Origin: Halopseudomonas salegens
GTDB lineage: Bacteria > Pseudomonadota > Gammaproteobacteria > Pseudomonadales > Pseudomonadaceae
Length of the DNA stretch: 64,000 bases
Reading direction: 5' to 3'
Assembly: GCF_900105655.1 (NCBI RefSeq)
Contig: NZ_LT629787.1
Coordinates: 1,550,001-1,614,000, forward strand
This document shows positions 15,092 through 22,976 of this stretch, piece by piece. Both the position numbers and the translations under genes were made by a program. The notes beneath the pieces were generated by a model. It did not search any database, was not told where the DNA came from, and worked only from the letters and a program-made list of their open reading frames with translations. Numbering within the stretch: position 1 is the first letter of the stretch; the number at the start of each line of letters is the position of its first letter.

Positions 15092-15957
15092 GGCCCACCT
15101 CCAACCGTGCCAACAGATCGGTGTCCGGCGAACTACTCTCCGCTACGCCTGGCAGCCAGTGCACGTAACGCAGTGTCGTACGGATATCACTGTGGCCCAG
15201 CAGGTGCTGCAGTTGGTGAACCGGTAGGCCCGCTTCCAGCAAGTGGGTGGCGTAAGCATGTCTTAGCCCGTGAATGCCGCCATGTCGGCGCACCCCGGCA
15301 CGGACCTTGGCCTGGCCATACAACCTTCTGAATGCTGGTTGGGTGGATGGCTCTGTCGGGCAGCAAGCTGCTCGGAAACAACCAGTCTGCCGGTCGGCAC
15401 TGCTGCCAGTAAGCGCGCAGATGCTGTAACAAGGTATCCGTGAGAATAACTGCACGGTCTTTAGCACCCTTGCCTTGGGTTACCCGCAACAGGCGGCGCT
15501 GACCATCAATGTTGCTGACCTTGAGGTGACACAGCTCGCTCACCCTCAGGCCGCAGCCGTAGCAAACTTCCAGCATCATGTGATGCTTGCGGTTGGCACA
15601 GGCGGCAAGTATCCGCGCAACCTCGATTCTGGTGAGCAGCTCGGGTATACGTTGCGGCTGCTTGGGTACCGGGAAAGGCACATCCAGCTCATCCCGCTGA
15701 AGCACTTGCACAAATAAAAAGCGAATTGCATGGAGCGCCTGACGGCAGCTCGATGCGGAGAGTTGCCGCTCACAAGCCAGGTACTCTAGGTAAGCGCTTA
15801 TCTGGTCCTGATCAAGTCGGTCTGGCGATTGTCGGTAGTACCTGGCCAGCCCGCGAATCGCATACAGGTAGGACTGGTGGGTGCGCGGGGAAAAGCCACG
15901 CATCTGCATGGCCGTAATCATCTGTTGCCGAAGGGGTGTCATCTTTTGTCTCCTCAC
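15084..15957 (-). pseudogene. IS91-associated tyrosine recombinase, frameshifted
   Basis: The N-terminal part is a SAM-like core-binding domain (MRGFSPRTHQSYLYAIRGLA), followed by a catalytic domain with GCGLRVSEL (catalytic Arg) and TQGKGAKDR. After SIQKV near 15323 the frame is lost. The rest continues in the next frame as YGQAKVRAGVRRHGGIHGLR, HAYATHLLEAG (His-x2-Arg box) and LLGHSDIRTTLRYVH (Tyr nucleophile). One extra T (minus strand) within GGTTGTAT, plus position about 15322, explains the break. Without it the protein would be about 290 residues. It lacks the extra IntI-specific patch before the last catalytic boxes, so it is not an integron integrase. Confidence 0.85.
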
Positions 15958-16008
15958 AACGTGGGTGGAAACAAAAGTCTGGCTTGGAAACTCGGAAATG
16001 GCCTTGAC

Positions 16009-16031
16009 CGCTTAGCCCCGCGAAGCGGTTT
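16009..16031. other. Hairpin near the outer end of the IS91-family element
   Basis: A 7-bp inverted repeat (ACCGCTT, AAGCGGT) flanks a GC-rich loop and is directly followed by TTAGTTC. It lies upstream of the recombinase gene and could be part of the IS terminus or a transcription barrier. No T tract of note. Confidence 0.35.
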
Positions 16032-16040
16032 AGTTCAACA

Positions 16041-16330
16041 GTGATTAGACTGCTGCTCGACTAATACGCAGCACGAACAATCACCCCCGCAATGTTTATT
16101 CAAATTGATCAAAAGCATACCCCACAAACCTGGACCAATCCCTGCACACCAAACCGCACACGGTATAGCGCCATTTTCGCCGCAGGCAGCGAAAACACAG
16201 GCCCTGTCAGGAGGGCAAACGGAGGGGGGTTAACCAGGCGTCCGTGCCTCAAGAAGGGGCTGCGAAATCGCAGTTGATTTGATAATGGTACAAAAAGGCC
16301 ACTATTGCCAGTCCGTCTGGCGAACTTGTG
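16041..16330. other. Intergenic stretch between IS element and core genes
   Basis: No supported gene is seen here. A convincing attI or attC site was looked for and not found. Confidence 0.5.
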
Positions 16331-16555
16331 TCAGTTGCCGGGTGAGGCTTTGACCAGGCGAACAATGGTCCAGATCAGGCCGGCGATGACAAAGCACCAG
16401 GCGGCTACGCCAAAGCCGGTGCCTACGGCTTCAACTTGCGGCAGAGCGCGGAAGCGGGCTGCGATAAAGAACAGCACCAGGCCGATGCCGAGGATGACCA
16501 ATGGCGGGGTCAGCCATTGCATGCGTTGTTTCCAGCCTGTGGGGTGCTCTGCCAT
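16331..16555 (-). CDS. Small two-helix inner-membrane protein
   Basis: Starting at ATG 16555 with GGAG upstream, this gives 74 residues. Two membrane helices lie at about 16-33 (TPPLVILGIGLVLFFIA) and 46-66 (FGVAAWCFVIAGLIWTIV), with short basic ends. No family recognised. It diverges from the sigma factor gene at 16695; the shared intergenic region carries a Fur-box candidate. Confidence 0.65.
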   Translation of the reverse strand: MAEHPTGWKQRMQWLTPPLVILGIGLVLFFIAARFRALPQVEAVGTGFGVAAWCFVIAGLIWTIVRLVKASPGN

Positions 16556-16632
16556 CTGTCTGCTCCAAAAAGCTGCAATATACCAAAGTGGGCGGTGTTG
16601 GTCAGACTGACATGCTGTCGCAGCATTGTACT

Positions 16633-16651
16633 GAGAACGATTATTATTTAC
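16633..16651 (+). promoter_or_regulatory. Candidate Fur box upstream of the FecI-like sigma gene
   Basis: GAGAACGATTATTATTTAC matches 13 of 19 positions of the Fur consensus GATAATGATAATCATTATC. It lies 44 bases before the sigma gene, where iron repression of fecI-type genes is expected. Confidence 0.6.
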
Positions 16652-16694
16652 TATCTGACAACCACGGACCTGTGTCATTAGTAGTGGATGCCTT

Positions 16695-17225
16695 ATGCCC
16701 GCAACCCAACCCCCTTCCCGGCACGATATTGGCGAGCTGTATGCCCGGCATCGCGGCTGGCTGCTGCGTTGGCTGACGGGTAAAACCCAGTGCGGTGAGC
16801 GGGCGTCGGATTTGCTGCAGGATACCTTTGTGCGTTTGCTGCGCAACGGGCAGCAGCGCGAGGCGCGTGAGCCGCAGGCGTTGTTGATGGCCATCGCCAA
16901 GCGGGTGTTGATCGATCACTGGCGGCGACAGTCGATTGAACAAGCCTACCTGCAGGCCCTGGCACAGGTGCCGGAAGCCGAGGCGCCCTCCCCTGAGCAA
17001 CAATACCTGTTGCTGGAAACCCTGCTGGAAGTCGATCAGCTGTTGGCGGGCTTGCCGCTGCTGGCCCGGCGTGCCTTTCTGCTCGCGCAACTGGATGGTT
17101 TGAAGCAGGCGGACATTGCGCTGACGCTGGATATTTCGGTCAGTTCGGTGAAACGCTACCTGACCCAGGCCTATACCCACTGTTATTTCCTGCGGGCTGC
17201 CACTCGGGAGGCCTGCGGTGTCTGA
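16695..17225 (+). CDS. FecI-like ECF sigma factor (iron-starvation type)
   Basis: This 176-residue protein has sigma region 2 (LYARHRGWLLRWLTG, ASDLLQDTFVRLL, PQALLMAIAKRVLIDHWRR) and region 4 (LPLLARRAFLLAQLDGLKQADIALTLDISVSSVKRYLTQA). Both match the FecI/FpvI group that transcribes TonB-receptor genes when the receptor signals. The FecR-like gene overlaps its 3' end by 8 bp. A Fur-box candidate upstream suggests it is made when iron is scarce. Its likely target is the promoter of the receptor gene at 18308. Confidence 0.9.
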   Translation: MPATQPPSRHDIGELYARHRGWLLRWLTGKTQCGERASDLLQDTFVRLLRNGQQREAREPQALLMAIAKRVLIDHWRRQSIEQAYLQALAQVPEAEAPSPEQQYLLLETLLEVDQLLAGLPLLARRAFLLAQLDGLKQADIALTLDISVSSVKRYLTQAYTHCYFLRAATREACGV

Positions 17226-18222
17226 GCAGAAACAGCGGCGGCTGGACGCGATTCCGGACGCGGTACGTGCCGATGCAGTGGCCTGGCTGCTGGACCTGCA
17301 AGAAGCGGATGACCCCGAGCAGGTTGAGCGGCAAATCAGTACCTGGCGCAGCCTGGATGCGGCGCATGAATTGGCCTGGCAACAGATTGAAGCGGTCAAT
17401 GCCCGTTTGCGCCCGCTGGCCAGCGGGCGCAAACGGCAAGTGGCCGAGGCGGTACTGCACACCGACAACCTGAACCGTCGGCAGTTTCTCAAGGGCTCTC
17501 TGGGTGTCGTGTTGCTGGCCGGCGTAGGCAGCCTGATCGGCACCCAGCAGCCCTGGCTGGACTGGCCGGCGGATGTGTTTACCGGCAGTGGCGAGCAGCA
17601 ACGCCTGGAGCTGGATAACGGCACGGTGATTACGCTGGGTGGGCAAACCGCCCTTCGCCACCGGCTGATAGGCAACACCTATCAACTGCACTTGCTGGCT
17701 GGCGAGATTCTGGTGCGCAGTGCGCCGGCCGATGCCGAACAGCGCCTGCCTGGTTACCGCACCCAGCGGCTGGAAGTGCTGACCAATGAAGTCCGCGTGA
17801 CGCCCATCGGTACGCGCTTCAGTGTGCGGCAACAGGCGGATGCCACACGGGTGGCGGTCTATCAGGGGCGGGTTGCAACCCAGGTGCATGACGGCCTTGA
17901 TGCTGCCGAGCTGGCGGCGGGTGAAGGTGCGGTGTTTGCCCGCAACGGGTTGCTGCGCAGTGATCCCCCGCTCAGGGGTGAAGCGTCCTGGGCGCGCGGG
18001 TTGGTGATTGCCCATGACATGCCGCTGCATGAGCTGCTGGGTATTTTCAACCGGCACCATGAGCAACAGATTGACTGGGCCGCTTCGGTGGCTGCGTTGC
18101 GCGTATCGGGTACCTACCCCTTGGCCAGTCAAGCCGATGTGCTCTCGGCACTGACGGCGATTCTGCCGATTCAGGTGGTTTCCCGGCCTGCCGGTGGCTT
18201 GCTGATTCAGCCCGGCGAGTAG
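17218..18222 (+). CDS. FecR-family transmembrane anti-sigma/regulator with twin-arginine motif
   Basis: The 334-residue protein (GTG start) has an N-terminal cytoplasmic DUF4880-like segment (VRADAVAWLLDLQEADD, AAHELAWQQIEAV) that binds the sigma factor. A membrane segment at about 85-105 is preceded by RRQFLKG, matching the twin-arginine consensus; some FecR proteins use the Tat route. The periplasmic FecR domain follows (LELDNGTVITLGGQTALRH, LLAGEILVRSA, VLTNEVRVTPIGTRFSVRQ). It should relay the receptor's ligand signal from the periplasm to the sigma factor, as sensor and activator. Confidence 0.9.
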   Translation: MSEQKQRRLDAIPDAVRADAVAWLLDLQEADDPEQVERQISTWRSLDAAHELAWQQIEAVNARLRPLASGRKRQVAEAVLHTDNLNRRQFLKGSLGVVLLAGVGSLIGTQQPWLDWPADVFTGSGEQQRLELDNGTVITLGGQTALRHRLIGNTYQLHLLAGEILVRSAPADAEQRLPGYRTQRLEVLTNEVRVTPIGTRFSVRQQADATRVAVYQGRVATQVHDGLDAAELAAGEGAVFARNGLLRSDPPLRGEASWARGLVIAHDMPLHELLGIFNRHHEQQIDWAASVAALRVSGTYPLASQADVLSALTAILPIQVVSRPAGGLLIQPGE

Positions 18223-18249
18223 GCGGAGACTTTTTTCATATTTATTGAG

Positions 18250-18270
18250 CTGATTATCATTCTCATTCGA
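18250..18270 (+). promoter_or_regulatory. Candidate Fur box upstream of the TonB receptor gene
   Basis: TGATTATCATTCTCATTCGA contains the NATNAT hexamer series of Fur sites and lies about 38 bases before the receptor start. It is weaker than the site at 26625. Confidence 0.5.
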
Positions 18271-18307
18271 TAAGCAAGGTAACAGTCGATCAATCTGAGG
18301 ATATTGC

Positions 18308-21052
18308 ATGTCGATCATTACCTGCCAGCGCACTGGCCTGCGCCTGAATGCCCGCAAGCTGGTGCTGTTGAGTCTGATCAGCCTGGCCGCCGCGCCAGCA
18401 ATGGCAAACCCGTCGGAACCAAACCCGTCAGCGGCGGCCAATGTCAGCGCGATACAAACCCTGGACATTCCGCCTGGCGACCTGACCAGTGCGTTGAATC
18501 TGCTGGGTGAGCAAGCCGGTATTCTGCTGTCTTACCCGGCCAGCCTGACGGCGGATTTGCACACCGACGGCTTGTACGGCAGCTACAGCGTGCAGCAGGC
18601 GCTGCAGTTGTTGCTGGTGGATACCGGGCTGGAGGTGGTGCAGCAATCGGCGCAGGCCTGGCGCATTCAGCCACTGCGCTCGGGGGCGGAGCGCGAGAAC
18701 GCCACTGAGCTGCCGCATACCCTGGTGATTGGCCAGCGCCCCTACCAGGACAGCAAGATACTGCCGGGCGAAGAGCTGCGCAGCGGTATGCGCAATGATC
18801 TGGCCGAATCACTCAGCCTGTTGCCCTCGGTACGGGTCGACAACACCGCCAGTTCCAGTTTGCAGCAAGGCGACCTGCGCCCGGCGGAGCTCTCCATTCG
18901 CGGGGCGGCCACTTACCAGAACAAGCTGGTGCTGGATGGCGCCCCTATCGACAACCTGCTCGACCCTGGCATGAAAGAGAGCAACGGCAACTACGCCCGG
19001 GTTGCCGGGCATTCGCAGGGGGTGTTTGTTGACCCGGCGTTTCTTGGCCAGATCGAGGTGATCGACGTCAATGCGTCGGCGGCTGAAGGCGGCTTTACCG
19101 GTGGCGTGGTGCGTGCGGAAACGCGGGCCTATGACGGCAGCAACCGTTTTGAAATCAGCCATCGCCGCAGCAGTGATGACTGGACAAATTTTCATATCGA
19201 CGATTCGCAGGAAGGTGAGTTCGGCGATGGTGCCGCGCAGTTGCCCACCGGGGTACCGGGTGACTTTCAACCTGATTTCCGCAAGAGCCAGACCAGTATC
19301 AACGGTGCCACACGGGTGGGCGATGTGGGTATTTTTGCCGGCTTCAGCGAGAAGCGTTCGACCATTTCGCAGAAGCAGATCGTCGTATCGGACCTGGAGT
19401 ATTTCTTCGAGACCGGACGCATTTTCCGCCCCTCTGACGAGCGCAGCCTGAGTAGCCACTCGCGTACCGGTGTGGTGCGGATGGATTTGCTGGGGCGAGA
19501 TTACCTGCTCAACGCATCGCTCAGTCTGAGTGATTTCAGTGAAGACAGTTTTCTGATCAATTACCGTGATTCGGAGTTTGAGAGTCAGCACAAGGGCGTC
19601 AACCTGAGCGTGAACTTTGCCCGCCGCTTTGGCCAGACAACGCTGGACCTGAATGTGAACGCCGGCTTCACTGCTGACCAGCGCGATTACCAGGAGAATG
19701 TGCTGGATCAGTACAAATACACCAGCGTGTTCGACGGCGCCCTCTTTGGTGGCCTGGGTGAGTTGCAGAACAATCAGCGCACGCTGGGCACCACGCTGAA
19801 ACTGTCACGTGACCTGTCCGATGCCATCAGCCTCAACTATGGCGGTGAACTGCGCTGGGTTGGTTACCGGCAGGACCGGGGCAACAACTTCTACTTCAAT
19901 GAATACACGCTGGATCAGAGCCAACCATTGCCGCCACCGATCAACCCCGGCTCCTGGGCCCCGGAAGATCAGTTTCTGCAACGCCGGGTGACGTATCAGG
20001 CGGGTGAGACCCGTTTCAATAATCTGAATGGTGCCGTCTTCGGCGAGTTGGCCGGTGAGCATCAGCGCTGGTTCTGGCGCACCGGTATGCGCGCCGAACG
20101 TGATGGCTGGCTGAAAAACACCAATATTGCGCCGCGCCTGGTGGCTGGCCTGCATCTGGATCAGGCCCGCCGCTATCGGCTGACAGCCGGTGCCAACCGT
20201 TACTACGGTAAATCTTTCCTTGCCTATCGGCTGCGCGAGAAAGAAAAGGACCGGGTGATCGTGTTTGAACGCCCGACGCCGGATGCCGAGTTCGAGCGGG
20301 TGGATAACAGCCATGACTGGCTACTGCGCGAGCTGGATACGCCCTACGATGACGAAATCAGCCTGAGCCTCAGCGGCCCGCTGTGGCGTGGCCAGGCCGG
20401 CTTGACCCTGGTGCAGCGCCATGGCGAGGATCAGGTACGTACCCGGTATGATAGTGACCTTGAGCAGTACCGGTTCGAGAATGCCGGCTCGAGCAAAACC
20501 GATCAGATTGATCTGTACTGGCACTCGAATCCGATGTACTGGCTGAATACCCGCTGGACTTTGCTGGGTACCGCCTCGTGGATGGACAAGAAAACCGACT
20601 CCACCTACCTCAATGGGTCCGGGGGCTATCTGGCCACTGCCGGGGCGGATGATCAGGTGCTTTTCGAGGGCCGCGAGATCAGCCGCTATGAACTGCCCGG
20701 CAGTGATCTGGCTACGCCGGTCAGCATCAACCTGGATCTGATCAGCGTAGCGCTGCAGGACCGGCTTGAAGTGCGCAATACGCTGGCCATTACTGATCGC
20801 TATGAGGCCCTGCGCACGCGCGGTCGCGATGCCGAGTCCGGCCTGCAGCGCTATGAAGTGGAACGCCAGGGCAGCACCCTGCGCTGGGACCTGAGCATGG
20901 AATACCAGCTGCTGCGCAGTGATGCATCGCCCTATGTGCGGGTGGATGTGATCAATGTCACCGACAATGACAATGTGGTGCGTTCCGAGGCAGGCGTGCA
21001 GCTCTTCGGCGTCGGCCGGCAGTACTGGCTTGAGCTGGGGTATCGATTCTGA
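18308..21052 (+). CDS. TonB-dependent transducer (receptor with STN signalling domain)
   Basis: The 914-residue protein has a signal peptide (cleavage near AMA). A secretin/TonB N-terminal signalling domain follows at about 48-125 (IQTLDIPPGDLTSALNLLGEQAG, YSVQQALQLLLVDTGLEV). A possible TonB box (HTLVIG), the plug (ELSIRGAATYQNKLVLDGAPID) and a 22-strand-type barrel ending in YWLELGYRF complete it. The STN domain shows that it signals through the FecR/FecI pair upstream. The ligand is probably a ferric chelate or another metal complex, given the Fur-like site; its identity cannot be read from sequence. GAGGATATTGC precedes the start. Confidence 0.93.
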   Translation: MSIITCQRTGLRLNARKLVLLSLISLAAAPAMANPSEPNPSAAANVSAIQTLDIPPGDLTSALNLLGEQAGILLSYPASLTADLHTDGLYGSYSVQQALQLLLVDTGLEVVQQSAQAWRIQPLRSGAERENATELPHTLVIGQRPYQDSKILPGEELRSGMRNDLAESLSLLPSVRVDNTASSSLQQGDLRPAELSIRGAATYQNKLVLDGAPIDNLLDPGMKESNGNYARVAGHSQGVFVDPAFLGQIEVIDVNASAAEGGFTGGVVRAETRAYDGSNRFEISHRRSSDDWTNFHIDDSQEGEFGDGAAQLPTGVPGDFQPDFRKSQTSINGATRVGDVGIFAGFSEKRSTISQKQIVVSDLEYFFETGRIFRPSDERSLSSHSRTGVVRMDLLGRDYLLNASLSLSDFSEDSFLINYRDSEFESQHKGVNLSVNFARRFGQTTLDLNVNAGFTADQRDYQENVLDQYKYTSVFDGALFGGLGELQNNQRTLGTTLKLSRDLSDAISLNYGGELRWVGYRQDRGNNFYFNEYTLDQSQPLPPPINPGSWAPEDQFLQRRVTYQAGETRFNNLNGAVFGELAGEHQRWFWRTGMRAERDGWLKNTNIAPRLVAGLHLDQARRYRLTAGANRYYGKSFLAYRLREKEKDRVIVFERPTPDAEFERVDNSHDWLLRELDTPYDDEISLSLSGPLWRGQAGLTLVQRHGEDQVRTRYDSDLEQYRFENAGSSKTDQIDLYWHSNPMYWLNTRWTLLGTASWMDKKTDSTYLNGSGGYLATAGADDQVLFEGREISRYELPGSDLATPVSINLDLISVALQDRLEVRNTLAITDRYEALRTRGRDAESGLQRYEVERQGSTLRWDLSMEYQLLRSDASPYVRVDVINVTDNDNVVRSEAGVQLFGVGRQYWLELGYRF

Positions 21053-22155
21053 TGCGCTGGTTGGCTTTGCTGTGCGGATTCTGGGTATGGACTGCCAGCG
21101 CCGAGGTGGCGCTAGTGGAGCAGTACCGTGCCGGCACAGACCACTGGCCAGCGGCCGAGACGGACCCGTCAGTCCAGGCCGCGCCCTTGGCCCGACTGCC
21201 GGCCGAACCGCCCTACCCGGCTGACAACCCTTACTCCACGGCCAAGCGGGCGCTGGGCAAGCAGCTGTTCTTTGACCGGCGCCTGTCCGGTTCGCAGCAA
21301 TTGGCCTGCGCCAGTTGCCATGATCCGGATCTGGGCTGGGCGGATGGCCGGCGCTTCTCGATTGGTCACAACCGGCAAGTGGGTGAAACCAATGCCCCCA
21401 GCATCATCAATACCGGTTACCAGACCCGGTTGTTCTGGGATGGCCGCGCGGCTTCGCTGGAACAGCAAACCCGGGCCAGCTGGACCAACCCGATCGAAAT
21501 GGCTGCAGACCCGGACACCGTCGTCGCGCGTTTGCGGCACATACCGGGCTATGCCCCGCTGTTTACCGAGGCTTTTGGTGATAGCGCGGTAGACGAGCAG
21601 CGCATTATTCAGGCGATCGCCACTTTCAGCCGCTCGTTGACCAGCCAGAGCACGGCCTTTGATCGCTTTCTGGATGGCGAATCCGAGGCCCTGTCGGATG
21701 CCCAGGTACGCGGCTTGCACCTGTTTCGCACCAAGGCGCGCTGCATGAACTGCCACCACGGCGCCCTGCTCAGTGACGAGCAGTTTCACCACCTGGGTAC
21801 CTCCTTCCATCTGGTGGGCAACTTCGAGGGCCGTTATCGCCAGACCGGCAAGCCGGAGCACGTGGGGGCCTTCCGCACGCCTGGGCTGCGCGGTATCGGC
21901 GCTACGGCGCCCTATCTGCATACCGGTATGGCCGGTGATCTGGACACCCTGCTCGCACTCTACAACATTGGCTGGTGGCAGAACGCCGAACTCAAGGACA
22001 AACCGGATGACATTCCCACCGCGCAATTGTCACCCTTGATCAAGCCCCTTGAGCTGAAGGCGGATGAACTGGCCGACCTGAAAGCCTTTTTGCACAGCCT
22101 GACCGGGGATATGCGTTATATGCTGATGCCCGAAGAGCTGCCGGCACTGGAATGA
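21052..22155 (+). CDS. Di-heme cytochrome c peroxidase / MauG-family protein
   Basis: The 367-residue periplasmic protein has a signal peptide (ending near ASA) and two c-type heme sites, CASCH (about residue 86) and CMNCH (about residue 227). Family motifs ALGKQLFFDRRLSGS, NAPSIINTGYQTRLFWDGRA, FRTPGLRGI and APYLHTGM surround them. Classical members reduce hydrogen peroxide; MauG-like members oxidise protein or small-molecule substrates. Its start codon overlaps the receptor stop (TGATG), so receptor and enzyme are made together. A role in processing the imported ligand or a partner is an inference. Confidence 0.9.
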   Translation: MRWLALLCGFWVWTASAEVALVEQYRAGTDHWPAAETDPSVQAAPLARLPAEPPYPADNPYSTAKRALGKQLFFDRRLSGSQQLACASCHDPDLGWADGRRFSIGHNRQVGETNAPSIINTGYQTRLFWDGRAASLEQQTRASWTNPIEMAADPDTVVARLRHIPGYAPLFTEAFGDSAVDEQRIIQAIATFSRSLTSQSTAFDRFLDGESEALSDAQVRGLHLFRTKARCMNCHHGALLSDEQFHHLGTSFHLVGNFEGRYRQTGKPEHVGAFRTPGLRGIGATAPYLHTGMAGDLDTLLALYNIGWWQNAELKDKPDDIPTAQLSPLIKPLELKADELADLKAFLHSLTGDMRYMLMPEELPALE

Positions 22156-22303
22156 ACAGTCAGTTTTTGCTGTAACCCCGTGCGGGTGGCTGTTCAGTCA
22201 GTAGGGTTTTCGGTTAATCTGTGGTACGAAATTGTCGAGTGGCCATTATGGACCAATGGCCAGTGTTGTCTCTCTAGAACGCCTGTCAGGGAAGTGTATC
22301 CAC

Positions 22304-22921
22304 GTGCCAAAATCAATGACCCCGCTGAAAAAATTGCTCGCCAAGCCGGAGTCTTTGCGCGCCCAACCGATTGACGCCTTCAAGCTGGCCCGTAAAAAGT
22401 GGCTGAGCGGCGAACGAATCAATCTGGCTGAAATGAGTGATGAACTCGGGGTGGGCCGTGCCACCTTGTCACGCTGGGTCGGCAGCAAGGATCAGTTGCT
22501 GGCTGAAGTGCTCTGGTCCTTGTATGAGCCCATCTTCGAACAGGCCAGAAACGCCGCAACGGGCTCCGGCGCGCACTATATTGCCGAAGTCTATCGCCGG
22601 ACCATGCAATCCATTCTGGATGCCAGGCCGCTGAAGGAGTTTGTTGCCCAGGACAGTCACTATGCCCTGGGCGTGATGACCGCCAGCAAGATTGTCCAGC
22701 AGCGCCGGCTGGCCGCGTGCAAGGCCCTGCTGCAGGAACAGATCGATCAGGGGCAGCTTGACCTGCCACTGGATCTGGACACCACCGCCTTTGTGATCAC
22801 CCGGCTGAACGAGTCTTTTGTGCACAGCGAGGCACTGGTGGGCAAGATACCGTCGATTGACAAGGCGGTAGAGACCATTCTGGTATTGACCGGCGGTGCC
22901 GAGGCAAAAAGCCAGCCTTGA
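22304..22921 (+). CDS. TetR/AcrR-type regulator, QsdR-like
   Basis: I start at GTG 22304, nine bases after AGGGAAG, giving 205 residues; ATG 22316 is the alternative. The helix-turn-helix at about residues 40-60 (LAEMSDELGVGRATLSRWVGSKDQLLAEVLW) closely matches QsdR-family regulators. The C-terminal ligand domain is all-helical. The target is unknown; the sigma/YciI group just downstream or the iron operon upstream are candidates only because they are near. Confidence 0.8.
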   Translation: MPKSMTPLKKLLAKPESLRAQPIDAFKLARKKWLSGERINLAEMSDELGVGRATLSRWVGSKDQLLAEVLWSLYEPIFEQARNAATGSGAHYIAEVYRRTMQSILDARPLKEFVAQDSHYALGVMTASKIVQQRRLAACKALLQEQIDQGQLDLPLDLDTTAFVITRLNESFVHSEALVGKIPSIDKAVETILVLTGGAEAKSQP

Positions 22922-22976
22922 CGCCACTCCGGCAATTGCGCAGTCTGCCTGAAAGCCACTTCCTGATGACTGCCGC

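Larger units (their letters stand above)
13830..16040 (-). mobile_element. IS91-family element with an accompanying tyrosine recombinase
   Basis: The element contains an IS91-type transposase (13949-15091) overlapping by 8 bp the end of a tyrosine recombinase gene (15084-15957), an arrangement known for one branch of IS91 elements. IS91 elements move by rolling circle and leave no target duplication, so the ends (oriIS, terIS) cannot be fixed by eye; the given limits are approximate. Candidate end structures are a GGCAC/GTGCC hairpin near 13890 and the hairpin at 16009-16031. It sits in or beside the first cassette of the attC cluster. Confidence 0.75.

Noticed and set aside
15084..15957. Tyrosine recombinase considered as the missing integron integrase IntI
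   Set aside because: It lies on the same strand as the cassettes and overlaps the IS91 transposase. It also lacks the IntI-specific extra patch between GKGAKDR and the WLFPS block. It is therefore the recombinase of the IS91-family element.
16033..16039. GTTCAAC / GTTGAAC as another integron core site
   Set aside because: The heptamer fits GTTRRRY on the minus strand, but no complementary arm or partner core is present nearby. It is probably chance or part of the IS end.
17140..18468. Long antisense open frame opposite the FecR-like gene (442 codons)
   Set aside because: It crosses three real genes on the other strand and encodes no domain.
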